Source: Chloroflexota bacterium (lineage in GTDB: Bacteria > Chloroflexota > Anaerolineae > UBA2200). Taken from it: 64,000 nucleotides of DNA. Every line of letters begins with the position of its first letter. Positions within the stretch are counted from its first letter, which is position 1. Location of the stretch: contig JACIWX010000005.1 in NCBI GenBank assembly GCA_014360755.1, positions 141,529 to 205,528 of the forward strand. The letters are read 5' to 3'. The notes under the pieces are model-generated. The model worked only from the letters and a program-made list of their open reading frames with translations. It was not told where the DNA came from and did no database searches. The position numbers and the translations under genes were made by a program. Positions 48,326 through 57,322 of this stretch are shown piece after piece.

Positions 48326-50344
48326 TTGAGATCTGGGACACGTTCTCTATGGGGGATCTTGGGGCTGGTCGCGATATGGCTTGCCATCCTTGGACAACGT
48401 CGCCTCGCTACGCGAGAGTATGTGCTGGATGGAGTGCTTTTTCTGGCTCTTGCCGTGGTGCTCTTCTTACTGGTGGTGATGCGAAAAGAGAGCGAGGGCT
48501 CAGTCTTGTGGCCCCGTGGCTTCTCCCAACAAGAGCCACAGCGGGTCCCACTAACTAGCGGGCATGTACAACGTTTCTTACTTTATGCGACAGTCTTGCT
48601 GGCAGCGGTGGCTTTTGTCTCCTTAGCCAAGAACCGCTTTACATTGCGTGGGGTGTTGTGCTGGTGGGGGGCGGTGATCGCTTGGCTGCTGGCAACTGTA
48701 GAAGTGCGCTCGCGCTCTTTCCGCCTCAGGCTGCCGGATGCTGCTGCCTGGAAAGAGGCTTTGCGTTCGGGCATCCTGGTGATACGCACCAACTGGGCTA
48801 CCCTAACCTTGCTCGTTATCTTCTTAGTAGCGCTGTTCTTCCGTGTTTATCGCATTGATGCCATTCCTACAGATCCCGAGTCCGACCACGTAGAGGCGTC
48901 GAAGGATGTGTGGGATATCCTGCAAGGCCAGTACCGCATCTTTTTCCCCCGCAATACGGGGCGGGAACCCACGCAGTTCTACCTGACGGCTGCTCTGTCT
49001 CGCATTTTTGGTTACGGCTTTGTTACGCTCAAGCTGACGATGGCTCTGGTGGGCGTGCTAAATGTCATTCCCATGTACTTTCTGGGCAAAGAATTGTTGG
49101 ATAGACGTTTTGGCCTGCTAGCAGCGTTCTTTGTTGCCATTTCGTACTGGCATGTGATTATCAGCCGCATTGGTTTGCGCATCGTGCTTGCCCCGCTTTG
49201 GACTTCTGCTACACTGTACTTTCTCCTGCGTGCCTTTCGCACTAGGCAACGCAACGACTTCCTGCTCACCGGGGTATGTCTTGGGTTAGGGCTGTATGGT
49301 TATTATGCTTTTCGCATTGTACCGCTGCTGATTGTGGTACTTTGTGCGCTCAAAGTAGCATTTGATCGAGAACCAGGCTTTCAAGTGGGGCGTTTTGTGC
49401 AGCATTTCATTTTGCTGGTGATAACGTCCGCGTTGGTCTTTTTGCCCATGCTTCGCTATATGTACGATGAACCCAAGATGTATTGGTATCGCGCGTTGAC
49501 CCGCACAACCAACCTGGAAGTATCGACACCTCGCGACAACGTAAAGGTCTTTGCGGACAATGTAAAGCGGGCTTTTTTGATGTTTAACTGGATGGGTGAC
49601 GATGCCTGGCCAGAAAGCGTTCCTCTGCGCCCTGCTCTCGACTATGTGAGTGGCGGCTTGTTTGTCCTGGGAGCGGCGTATGTGCTCTATTTGTTCTTCG
49701 TCAAACGCCGGCCACTTGCTCTTTATTTGATTGTGTCCGTGTTTGTCTTGCTGTTGCCTTCTACGCTCGCCATTGCGTTCCCTATTGAGAATCCTAGCAA
49801 TTTACGCGCTTCTGCGGTGATTCCGGTGATGCTTCTCTTGGTGGCTTTGCCGATATATCTGGTGGGCAAGAGGGTAATTCAACTGATGCGCGGGAGCATG
49901 GGCATCGTATTGGTGATTGCCATGGTGGTCTTGGTGCTGTGGCAAGCGGCTCGGCTCAATTTCCAGACCTATTTTGTGGATTATCGAGAGCATTACCGTC
50001 GCTCAGCCTGGAATGCGACAGATATGGCGCGCGTTATCCGCTCTTTTGGCGATATCTACGGTGGCATACAGAATGCGTACCTCATCTGCACACCCTATTG
50101 GATCGATGGTTGGACGATATCGCTGGTGCTCGGAGACATCACTTGGGCGAATTTCATCTTTCAGCCAAGTGACATGGAGCCGCATCTGGTAGAACCCCGC
50201 AATAGGCTATACATCTACAATCCAATAAACACAGAGGCAGAGCGGTGGCTGCTGGAACACTACCCCAATGGACAATTGATGCGTTTTGAGGCTTTTTCGC
50301 CAGACAAGAACTTTATGATTTTCTTCGCTCCAGCGCGATGGTGA
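48326..50344 (+). CDS. GT39-like polytopic membrane protein
   Basis: LFFRVYRIDAIPTDPESDHVEASKDVWDILQGQYRIFFPRNTGREPTQFY. Confidence 0.75.
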   Translation: MRSGTRSLWGILGLVAIWLAILGQRRLATREYVLDGVLFLALAVVLFLLVVMRKESEGSVLWPRGFSQQEPQRVPLTSGHVQRFLLYATVLLAAVAFVSLAKNRFTLRGVLCWWGAVIAWLLATVEVRSRSFRLRLPDAAAWKEALRSGILVIRTNWATLTLLVIFLVALFFRVYRIDAIPTDPESDHVEASKDVWDILQGQYRIFFPRNTGREPTQFYLTAALSRIFGYGFVTLKLTMALVGVLNVIPMYFLGKELLDRRFGLLAAFFVAISYWHVIISRIGLRIVLAPLWTSATLYFLLRAFRTRQRNDFLLTGVCLGLGLYGYYAFRIVPLLIVVLCALKVAFDREPGFQVGRFVQHFILLVITSALVFLPMLRYMYDEPKMYWYRALTRTTNLEVSTPRDNVKVFADNVKRAFLMFNWMGDDAWPESVPLRPALDYVSGGLFVLGAAYVLYLFFVKRRPLALYLIVSVFVLLLPSTLAIAFPIENPSNLRASAVIPVMLLLVALPIYLVGKRVIQLMRGSMGIVLVIAMVVLVLWQAARLNFQTYFVDYREHYRRSAWNATDMARVIRSFGDIYGGIQNAYLICTPYWIDGWTISLVLGDITWANFIFQPSDMEPHLVEPRNRLYIYNPINTEAERWLLEHYPNGQLMRFEAFSPDKNFMIFFAPARW

Positions 50345-50360
50345 AAGGGGAATAGCAACT

Positions 50361-52451
50361 GTGCGGGCAAGTTTGCGTTTTTCCGAGCTGTTTACACGGC
50401 GTCGCATCGGTGAAGTACTGTTGATTGCCGCACTCTGTTTTGTCCTGGCGGTGTTGGCGCAGCGGAACTTGGACCGCAAAGTAAGGGATTACCGCGGATA
50501 TCTTCCGTACGGTGTGGCTGCGATAGTTTTTGCCCTGGCTTTCGGGAGTGTAGATCTTGAAGAGTCCTCAGAACCCGATGAGACAGGGGTATCCCGTGTT
50601 TTGGCAAAGTTCAGCAAGTCGGTTGGCCCGATGGGGGTTTCATTGCTTATAGCGCTCCTGGGCTGCCTTGATTTTGGCGGCAATCGTTTTCGTCCCCTCG
50701 GGCTGGTTTTATGGGTTGGGGGATTATGCTTTTGCCTGGCTTATCTATACGTGAGCGATAGCCCTGTGCGGCTTGGTGAGCAAGTGGCAGCCCTTTTTGC
50801 TGGAAAGACTGTGGCTATTTCCCGCAGATGGCTGCTGCTAGGACTAGCGATGGCGGTTGGAGCCTTGTTGCGCTTGCAGCACTTGGACGTGGTGCCCGCG
50901 GATATTGGTTGGGACTTGCCCTATAACTTTACGGATGCGCTGTCCATCCTACGGGGGGAGTACCGCATCTTCTTCCCGGCGAATTTGGGCCGGGAGGGCT
51001 TGTTTTTCTACTTGATCGCGTTGGTAGCCAAGTTTGCTCCGCTGAGCCATTTTTCGATCAAGCTCACTTCGGCGCTTGTGGGCATATTGACTATCCCTGT
51101 ATTGTATTTGACCGCACGCAGGCTGTTTCCTGAGTCCGTCGCCCTTGGCGCCGCTTTTCTGCTGGCGATCAATCGCTGGCATATTGTGCTGAGCCGTGCC
51201 GGCTTTCGCGTTATCCTTTTGCCGCTTTTTTCTCTCTTGATGATCTATGCTTTTGTGCGTGCCTTGCAGAGTTATCGCCTGTTCGATTTTGGGTTGGCAG
51301 GGCTAGTACTTGGGTTAGGTTTGCATACGTACTTCCCTTATTTGTTTGTACCAGGGGCGCTGGTAGCCGCTTTGTTCCTGCTCGTTCTTAGTGGAAGGCG
51401 ACTACCATGGACTTCGCTCCTCCCCTTACTGGCGATCATGCTTGCAATTGCCCTGGTTGTATATGCCCCATTAGGGCGTTATGCTCTGGAACACCCCCAG
51501 GAATACATCGCGCGTGCTGCGTTGCAGGCGCGCTTGCTCAAGGGAGATGAACATCGGACAGGATTGAACCTCTCATTCCTGATGGATAATCTGCGCACTA
51601 CCGTGCTCATGTTCAATGTGTATGGAGATGGCAATTCCCGTTTCAACGTCCCTGCATTTCGGCACTTTGGTTTTATCAGTGGGGTACTACTGGTACTGGG
51701 CACATTCTATGCCTTGCGGCGGTGGCGTCATGGGAACAATGGAGTCCTTTTGGCCTTTTTCTTTGTGCTCATGTTACCGTCTGGCTTAATGGCGCTCCCG
51801 CGCGAACTGCCCAACATCTTCCGCGCCTCAGGCTCTATTGGCCCAGGGCTGGTGTTAGCTGCATTGCCTTTGCCCGTGATTGGGAAGCGGCTGAAGGATT
51901 TGAGCGCTGATTTGCCAGATTGGGACGTACGTATCCAGCTCAGGCTGTCGTCTTTTGGAGAGGCGTATGAGTTCCTCTGGCAAGTGGGCAGGCGTAGCCT
52001 GCTCCTCGCCTTGCCAGTGCTTGTCATGGCGTTGTTGCTTATAGCGGAATATCGAGAAACGCGAAGGTTCTATTTCCACGATTTTGTCCAAGTCTTGCCT
52101 GATAAGCAGAATGTCTCCATCGCTAAAGAGATGGCGCGGCAGATAGAAACCTATGGCGATCCAGCGTCGTCATTTATCAAGGTTTGGCCGCATTGGTTTG
52201 ATGGTCGGGCATTGCTAATGTACTTGCGTCAGGAAAGCGAGAGGGAATGGAACCCGTATTTCTATCTGGACAAACTGGATCCCAATCAACCGCCCCTATC
52301 TTTGATCACCAATCGGGCGCTTTTCCTATTGAACCCTGCTGACCAGGAAGGCTTGACTGTGCTACGCAATGCTTTTCCTCATTGCACAACCAAGCCCTAT
52401 TTGTTCCCTGATGGCACTCCTGCTTTTATCGTGGTGCATGTTGAGCGTTGA
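50361..52451 (+). CDS. GT39-like polytopic membrane protein, paralog of the preceding gene
   Basis: LLRLQHLDVVPADIGWDLPYNFTDALSILRGEYRIFFPANLGREGLFFY. Confidence 0.75.
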   Translation: MRASLRFSELFTRRRIGEVLLIAALCFVLAVLAQRNLDRKVRDYRGYLPYGVAAIVFALAFGSVDLEESSEPDETGVSRVLAKFSKSVGPMGVSLLIALLGCLDFGGNRFRPLGLVLWVGGLCFCLAYLYVSDSPVRLGEQVAALFAGKTVAISRRWLLLGLAMAVGALLRLQHLDVVPADIGWDLPYNFTDALSILRGEYRIFFPANLGREGLFFYLIALVAKFAPLSHFSIKLTSALVGILTIPVLYLTARRLFPESVALGAAFLLAINRWHIVLSRAGFRVILLPLFSLLMIYAFVRALQSYRLFDFGLAGLVLGLGLHTYFPYLFVPGALVAALFLLVLSGRRLPWTSLLPLLAIMLAIALVVYAPLGRYALEHPQEYIARAALQARLLKGDEHRTGLNLSFLMDNLRTTVLMFNVYGDGNSRFNVPAFRHFGFISGVLLVLGTFYALRRWRHGNNGVLLAFFFVLMLPSGLMALPRELPNIFRASGSIGPGLVLAALPLPVIGKRLKDLSADLPDWDVRIQLRLSSFGEAYEFLWQVGRRSLLLALPVLVMALLLIAEYRETRRFYFHDFVQVLPDKQNVSIAKEMARQIETYGDPASSFIKVWPHWFDGRALLMYLRQESEREWNPYFYLDKLDPNQPPLSLITNRALFLLNPADQEGLTVLRNAFPHCTTKPYLFPDGTPAFIVVHVER

Positions 52452-52500
52452 TAGGATGGGAGCAGGGTAAAGATTTAGAAGTAGAGGAGCTAGGTAAGAG

Positions 52501-55500
52501 ATGGCTGTGGAGAGCAACACGACTCCCAAGACTGAAAAATGGCGGCTTTGGATTGCCCACATGCGCAGGCACTGGCTTGCCTTCTGGCAAAGCCGTTATT
52601 TTGTCCCCGTGTGCTTGGCGTTGATCCTGCTATTGGGAGCGACTTTCCGATTTACAGGCGTAAACTGGGATGATTCTTTTCATTTCCACCCCGATGAACG
52701 GCATATCTGGATGGTGGCGATATCCCTTTCTCTGCCCAAGAGTCTGGGAGAGTATTTTAACACCGCTGTATCACCGCTGAATCCTTATAATCGTGGCAGC
52801 AGTTTTGTCTATGGCACGCTGCCCCTGTTCCTCACCAAATGGTTAGGGGAGGTGTTCCGCGTGGGTGGCGATCGCATCCATCTCTTGGGGCGCGTGTTGG
52901 CAGCCAGCTTTGACCTGGTAACCGTGCTGCTGATGTTCCTCATCGGACGCAAGCTGTACAATGAACGAGTTGGGCTTCTGGCCGCTTTTCTATCCGCTTG
53001 TCTGGTCATTAATATCCAGCAAGCGCACTTTTTCACCATGGATAGCTTTGCTGCCATGTTTGTCGCCTTGACCTTCTATTTCGCCTTATGGGTCGCAGAT
53101 CGTGGTTCATGGCGCGATTTCATTGGGATGGGTATCAGCTATGGCTGTGCAGTTGCCTGTCGCATCAATGTAGCGATTATCGCCATCGTCATGGGCTTGG
53201 CTGTCCTTTGGCGTATATACCGACTATATCGGTCACCAGCCGTTGTCGAGCAGATACCTGTCCAAGCGCCTGGCCGCCGTCAATGGGAATGGACCTTTGG
53301 TGGCGTGCGCATCGCTTTGAAAGTGAACTCGCGCTCGAACGAGCACAACGCCGCAACGGATTTTGTCCCTGTGCAGCAGGTAGAGCGCACTTGGTTAGAT
53401 GCAATCTACAGTCTGGCTCTCAAAGCGATCGTATGCGCTGCTTTTGCTTTTCTGACTTTTCGCATTGCACAACCCTATACCTTCCAAGGGCCTGGATTCT
53501 TTGATATCAAGTTAGCGGAGAACTGGTTGAGGGATATGCGCAATTGGTCTCCCATCCTCAGTGGCAAAGCAGATTCGTATCCCAGCCATCAATGGGCTGC
53601 ACGCCCTCCGGTATTGTACACCCTGACGAATATGGTGCTCTGGCTGGTTGGCGTGCCTATGGGAGTCGCCAGTTGGGCAGGCTGGGGTCTGGCGTGGTAT
53701 GAATTGCTGCGCAAGCGCTTGCTCCAGCATCTCCTTCCGTTAGCGTGGACCACGTTTGCGTTTTTCTATCATTCCACGCAATTCATCAAAAATCCGCGCT
53801 ATCTGGTGCCTTTCTACCCGTTCATGGCCCTGATGGCTGCTTATCTGCTGGTCTATCTCTGGGATCGTGCGCGGTCAGCACAATTTCGGTGGAGCAAGCC
53901 TGTGGCGATTGCCGTGATCTCCTTCGTGACCATAGGCACATTTCTCTGGGCTTTTGCCTTTACGCGCATCTATACCCGCCCCCATACTTGGGTGACTGCT
54001 TCCCGTTGGATTTATGAGAATATCCCGAAGGGTTCGGCGATTACCGGTGAAGCGTGGGGAGACTGGCTGCCCTGGGGAGGGGTAGATGGGCGCAACGGCT
54101 TTGCCGATGGCACCTATACCGGTATCGAGATGCATCCCTATGCGGAGGATTCGCCTGAGAAGTTAGGCTGGTTTATGGATTGGCTGAACCAGGCTGACTA
54201 TATCATCCTCAGCAGCAACCGCCTGTATGCCTCGATCCCTCGCTTACCAATGCGCTACCCGATGACAACGCGCTATTACAAGTATCTCTTCTCTGGAGAA
54301 CTGGGATTCGAGTTGATCAAGACGATCACTTCTCGTCCCAACCTGGGGCCCATCGAATTTAGGGATGATGAGGCGGATGAATCCTTTACTGTCTATGATC
54401 ATCCCAAAGTATTGATTTTTAAGAAGACGGCGGCTTATTCGCCGGAGAAAGCATACCGACTGCTGTCTGAGGGCATTGACTGGCAGAACATTGCCCGACT
54501 GCTGCCGATTCAAGTTGCTGGCTGGAAGAATGGCTTGCAGATGACAGAGGAGGAGCAAGAAATACAACGCAACGGAGGCACCTGGTCGGCGATTTTCAAG
54601 CGCAATAGCCTCAGCAATGCATTGCCTGTCTTCTTCTGGCTTCTGCTTGTCGAGGTGCTGGGCGTGATTACCCTGCCCCTTGCCGATGTCATATTCCACA
54701 ATCTCGCTGATCGTGGGTATATCTTGGCAAAATCCTTGGGCATTTTGCTGCTCACCTGGATCACCTGGATGTTGGTCAACCTTGGCTTGACCGGTTTCAG
54801 CCGCACTGCGATCGGCGTGGCGTTGCTGTTGCTCGCTGGCAGTTCAGCACTCATTTTCTGGCGGCGACGAGAGCAACTGCTTGCCTTCTGGAGAGAAAAG
54901 GCGAATCAGCACTTGATTTGGATCAACGAGGGGCTGTTCCTGCTTTTCTTCCTCCTTTTCCTGCTCATCCGCTATGGCAACCCTGATCTCTGGCATCCCA
55001 TCATGGGCGGGGAGAAGCCAATGGATTTCGCGTATCTCAATGCGGTGATCAAGAGCAGCATCTTCCCGCCGTATGACCCATGGTTTGCTGGGGGGTATCT
55101 GAACTATTATTACTTTGGACAGATTATCCTGGCTACCTTGATTAAATTTACCGGCATTGTTCCCTGGGTCGCTTACAACCTGGCAATCCCTCTCCTGGCA
55201 GCCTTGACAGCCATGGGTGCTTTTTGTGTGGTCTACAATCTCACCGTTACCAAGCCCAGAGCGAGGGATTCTGTCTCAGGTGGGAAGCTGCGCCCTAGAC
55301 TTGGTCATTGGTCATTGGCCATTGAGGAATGGTGGCAGCCAGCTTTCCTGTGGGGTTTTCTTGCCGCACTCTTCGTCGCTGTCCTGGGGAATCTGGCTGA
55401 AATTGGTGTACCACTCAAAGCCTTGCATGATATAGGCACCACCACGGTCAAGAGCTCCATCCCATATCTGGTCGATTTTCTGCGGGTGCTTTCTGGTTTA

Positions 55501-57210
55501 TCCCGCTGGCTGAGCGGGCAGGCTAGGCTGGGCATACGGCCGGAATGGCCCTATTGGAACCCATCCAGGGTGATGCCCAATGGCGAAATTAACGAGTTTC
55601 CGTTCTTCACTTTCCTGTACGCAGATTTGCACGCGCACCTGATTGCCCTGCCGTTCACGTTGCTCGCCCTAGGTTTGGCTGTGGCAGTCATCAGGCAAAC
55701 GTCGCGCAGGAAAATTGCGGGAAGGGTGCGCTTCTCTTCTTTGCCCAAGGATGTTGATGAATTTGCGCGACGCACCTGGCTTGTCTTCACACAGAGGGTG
55801 GATTGGAACGAGATGCTGCTCTTGGGTATGATGGGCCTTGTCATAGGAGCATTGCGGCCCATCAACTCTTGGGACTATCCGACGTATTTGCTGGTGGCAG
55901 GCATTGCGCTTGCTTTGCGCGAATATGAGCTGCGTGGGCGCATTGATTTGGAGGGATTATGGTCAGTAGCCTGGCGTGCTGGGGTCGTGTTATTCCTGAG
56001 TTATGTGTTCTTCTGGCCTTTCCTCTCTCGCTTTGCCACTGCCTATGTCAGTTTTGAGCGCTGGAAGGGGCCGCGCACTGGTTTGGGGGCTTATTTGGTC
56101 ATCCATGGCTTGTTCTTGTGGGTGACTATCTCGTGGATGGGCGTGGAGTTGTTTGGACGCGAGGTACGGCAGGGCGCGGCACGTATGTTGCGGCTTGCGC
56201 TTCGTTACTGGGATCGCCTGCCACGGTTGTTTGCTCTGTATCAGCGCCTAGTGCGCAAAGGACGGGAGTTTGACACGCTAGGATGGGCCGTCATCGTGCC
56301 TATGGCGTTGCTCATCGCCTGGCTGGTGAAGTCCAAAGAGTGGTTTTACATTTTTGTGCTGCTGCTGATCCTGGGCACGCTTATGGTTGTATTGCGCTGG
56401 CGTATGGAGCCAAGGCGCCGCTTTGTCTGGCTGCTGTTTGGCATAGGGTTGGCTCTGAGCCTAGGTGTTGACCTGGTAGTGCTCAAGGGCGACATTGGAC
56501 GCATGAACACGGTGTTCAAGTTCTATCTGCAGATTTGGGTGCTTTGGTCGGTCGCTGCGGCAGTGGGCTTGAGCTGCTTGGCTGAGCGCTTGCGCAAGTG
56601 GCGCGTGGATCACCGTAGGCTATGGTGGACAGGATTTGCTTTCCTTTTCTTCCTGGCTTCACTGTATCCCATTTTCGCCACCAAGGCTAAGATCAACGAT
56701 CGCTTCGATACGCAAGTGGGACCCACACTGGATGGTATGGCGTATATGAAACGGGCGGTGTATAATGACGGCGGCCAACTGGTCGAGTTAAAGTGGGACT
56801 ATGAAGCGATCAATTGGATGCTCGACCATATCCAAGGCTCGCCAGTCATTGCTGAAGCCAACACCGAGCCCCGTGGGCTCTACCGTTGGGGCTCGCGCGT
56901 GGCGATTTATACTGGCTTGCCCACCATTATCGGCTGGAGTTGGCATCAGCGGCAGCAGCGTTCAGCCTTGCCTGGTACCTGGATTGATACGCGTCTGAAT
57001 GATGTGCAACGTCTCTACAGCGACCCTGACATAGGGGTAGCGTTGGAGATCCTGCGCAGGTATAACGTGCGTTATATCTACCTGGGTGAGGTAGAGCGCA
57101 TCTACTATCCTGGGTCAGGATTGGACAAGTTCGAGCGCATGCGCGCCGATGGCTTGTTGGAGCTGGTGTACCACAATGAGCAGGTGAGGATCTACGAGGT
57201 TAAGCAGTAA
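52501..57210 (+). CDS. 1569-aa GT39-YYY(DUF2298-like) fusion membrane protein
   Basis: N-half FHFHPDERHIWMV...ADESFTVYDHPKVLIF like 43143-45011; C-half GGYLNYYYFGQ...YADLHAHLIALPFTL...GRMNTVFKFYLQIWVLW like 57323-59914. Confidence 0.85.
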   Translation: MAVESNTTPKTEKWRLWIAHMRRHWLAFWQSRYFVPVCLALILLLGATFRFTGVNWDDSFHFHPDERHIWMVAISLSLPKSLGEYFNTAVSPLNPYNRGSSFVYGTLPLFLTKWLGEVFRVGGDRIHLLGRVLAASFDLVTVLLMFLIGRKLYNERVGLLAAFLSACLVINIQQAHFFTMDSFAAMFVALTFYFALWVADRGSWRDFIGMGISYGCAVACRINVAIIAIVMGLAVLWRIYRLYRSPAVVEQIPVQAPGRRQWEWTFGGVRIALKVNSRSNEHNAATDFVPVQQVERTWLDAIYSLALKAIVCAAFAFLTFRIAQPYTFQGPGFFDIKLAENWLRDMRNWSPILSGKADSYPSHQWAARPPVLYTLTNMVLWLVGVPMGVASWAGWGLAWYELLRKRLLQHLLPLAWTTFAFFYHSTQFIKNPRYLVPFYPFMALMAAYLLVYLWDRARSAQFRWSKPVAIAVISFVTIGTFLWAFAFTRIYTRPHTWVTASRWIYENIPKGSAITGEAWGDWLPWGGVDGRNGFADGTYTGIEMHPYAEDSPEKLGWFMDWLNQADYIILSSNRLYASIPRLPMRYPMTTRYYKYLFSGELGFELIKTITSRPNLGPIEFRDDEADESFTVYDHPKVLIFKKTAAYSPEKAYRLLSEGIDWQNIARLLPIQVAGWKNGLQMTEEEQEIQRNGGTWSAIFKRNSLSNALPVFFWLLLVEVLGVITLPLADVIFHNLADRGYILAKSLGILLLTWITWMLVNLGLTGFSRTAIGVALLLLAGSSALIFWRRREQLLAFWREKANQHLIWINEGLFLLFFLLFLLIRYGNPDLWHPIMGGEKPMDFAYLNAVIKSSIFPPYDPWFAGGYLNYYYFGQIILATLIKFTGIVPWVAYNLAIPLLAALTAMGAFCVVYNLTVTKPRARDSVSGGKLRPRLGHWSLAIEEWWQPAFLWGFLAALFVAVLGNLAEIGVPLKALHDIGTTTVKSSIPYLVDFLRVLSGLSRWLSGQARLGIRPEWPYWNPSRVMPNGEINEFPFFTFLYADLHAHLIALPFTLLALGLAVAVIRQTSRRKIAGRVRFSSLPKDVDEFARRTWLVFTQRVDWNEMLLLGMMGLVIGALRPINSWDYPTYLLVAGIALALREYELRGRIDLEGLWSVAWRAGVVLFLSYVFFWPFLSRFATAYVSFERWKGPRTGLGAYLVIHGLFLWVTISWMGVELFGREVRQGAARMLRLALRYWDRLPRLFALYQRLVRKGREFDTLGWAVIVPMALLIAWLVKSKEWFYIFVLLLILGTLMVVLRWRMEPRRRFVWLLFGIGLALSLGVDLVVLKGDIGRMNTVFKFYLQIWVLWSVAAAVGLSCLAERLRKWRVDHRRLWWTGFAFLFFLASLYPIFATKAKINDRFDTQVGPTLDGMAYMKRAVYNDGGQLVELKWDYEAINWMLDHIQGSPVIAEANTEPRGLYRWGSRVAIYTGLPTIIGWSWHQRQQRSALPGTWIDTRLNDVQRLYSDPDIGVALEILRRYNVRYIYLGEVERIYYPGSGLDKFERMRADGLLELVYHNEQVRIYEVKQ

Positions 57211-57219
57211 CGGGTGGAC

Positions 57220-57302
57220 AGTGATGAGTAAGTAGTGACGAGTGATGTAAGCTGCTCTTTGCGGCGTACTGACAGATCACTCATCACTCGTTACTCATCA
57301 CG
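57220..57302. repeat. inverted heptamer repeats forming a 27-bp imperfect hairpin
   Basis: 57220-57246 versus reverse complement of 57276-57302, 23/27 identity; AGTGATG-type units. Confidence 0.85.
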
Positions 57303-57322
57303 CATTACCAGTGGAGGGTGTC

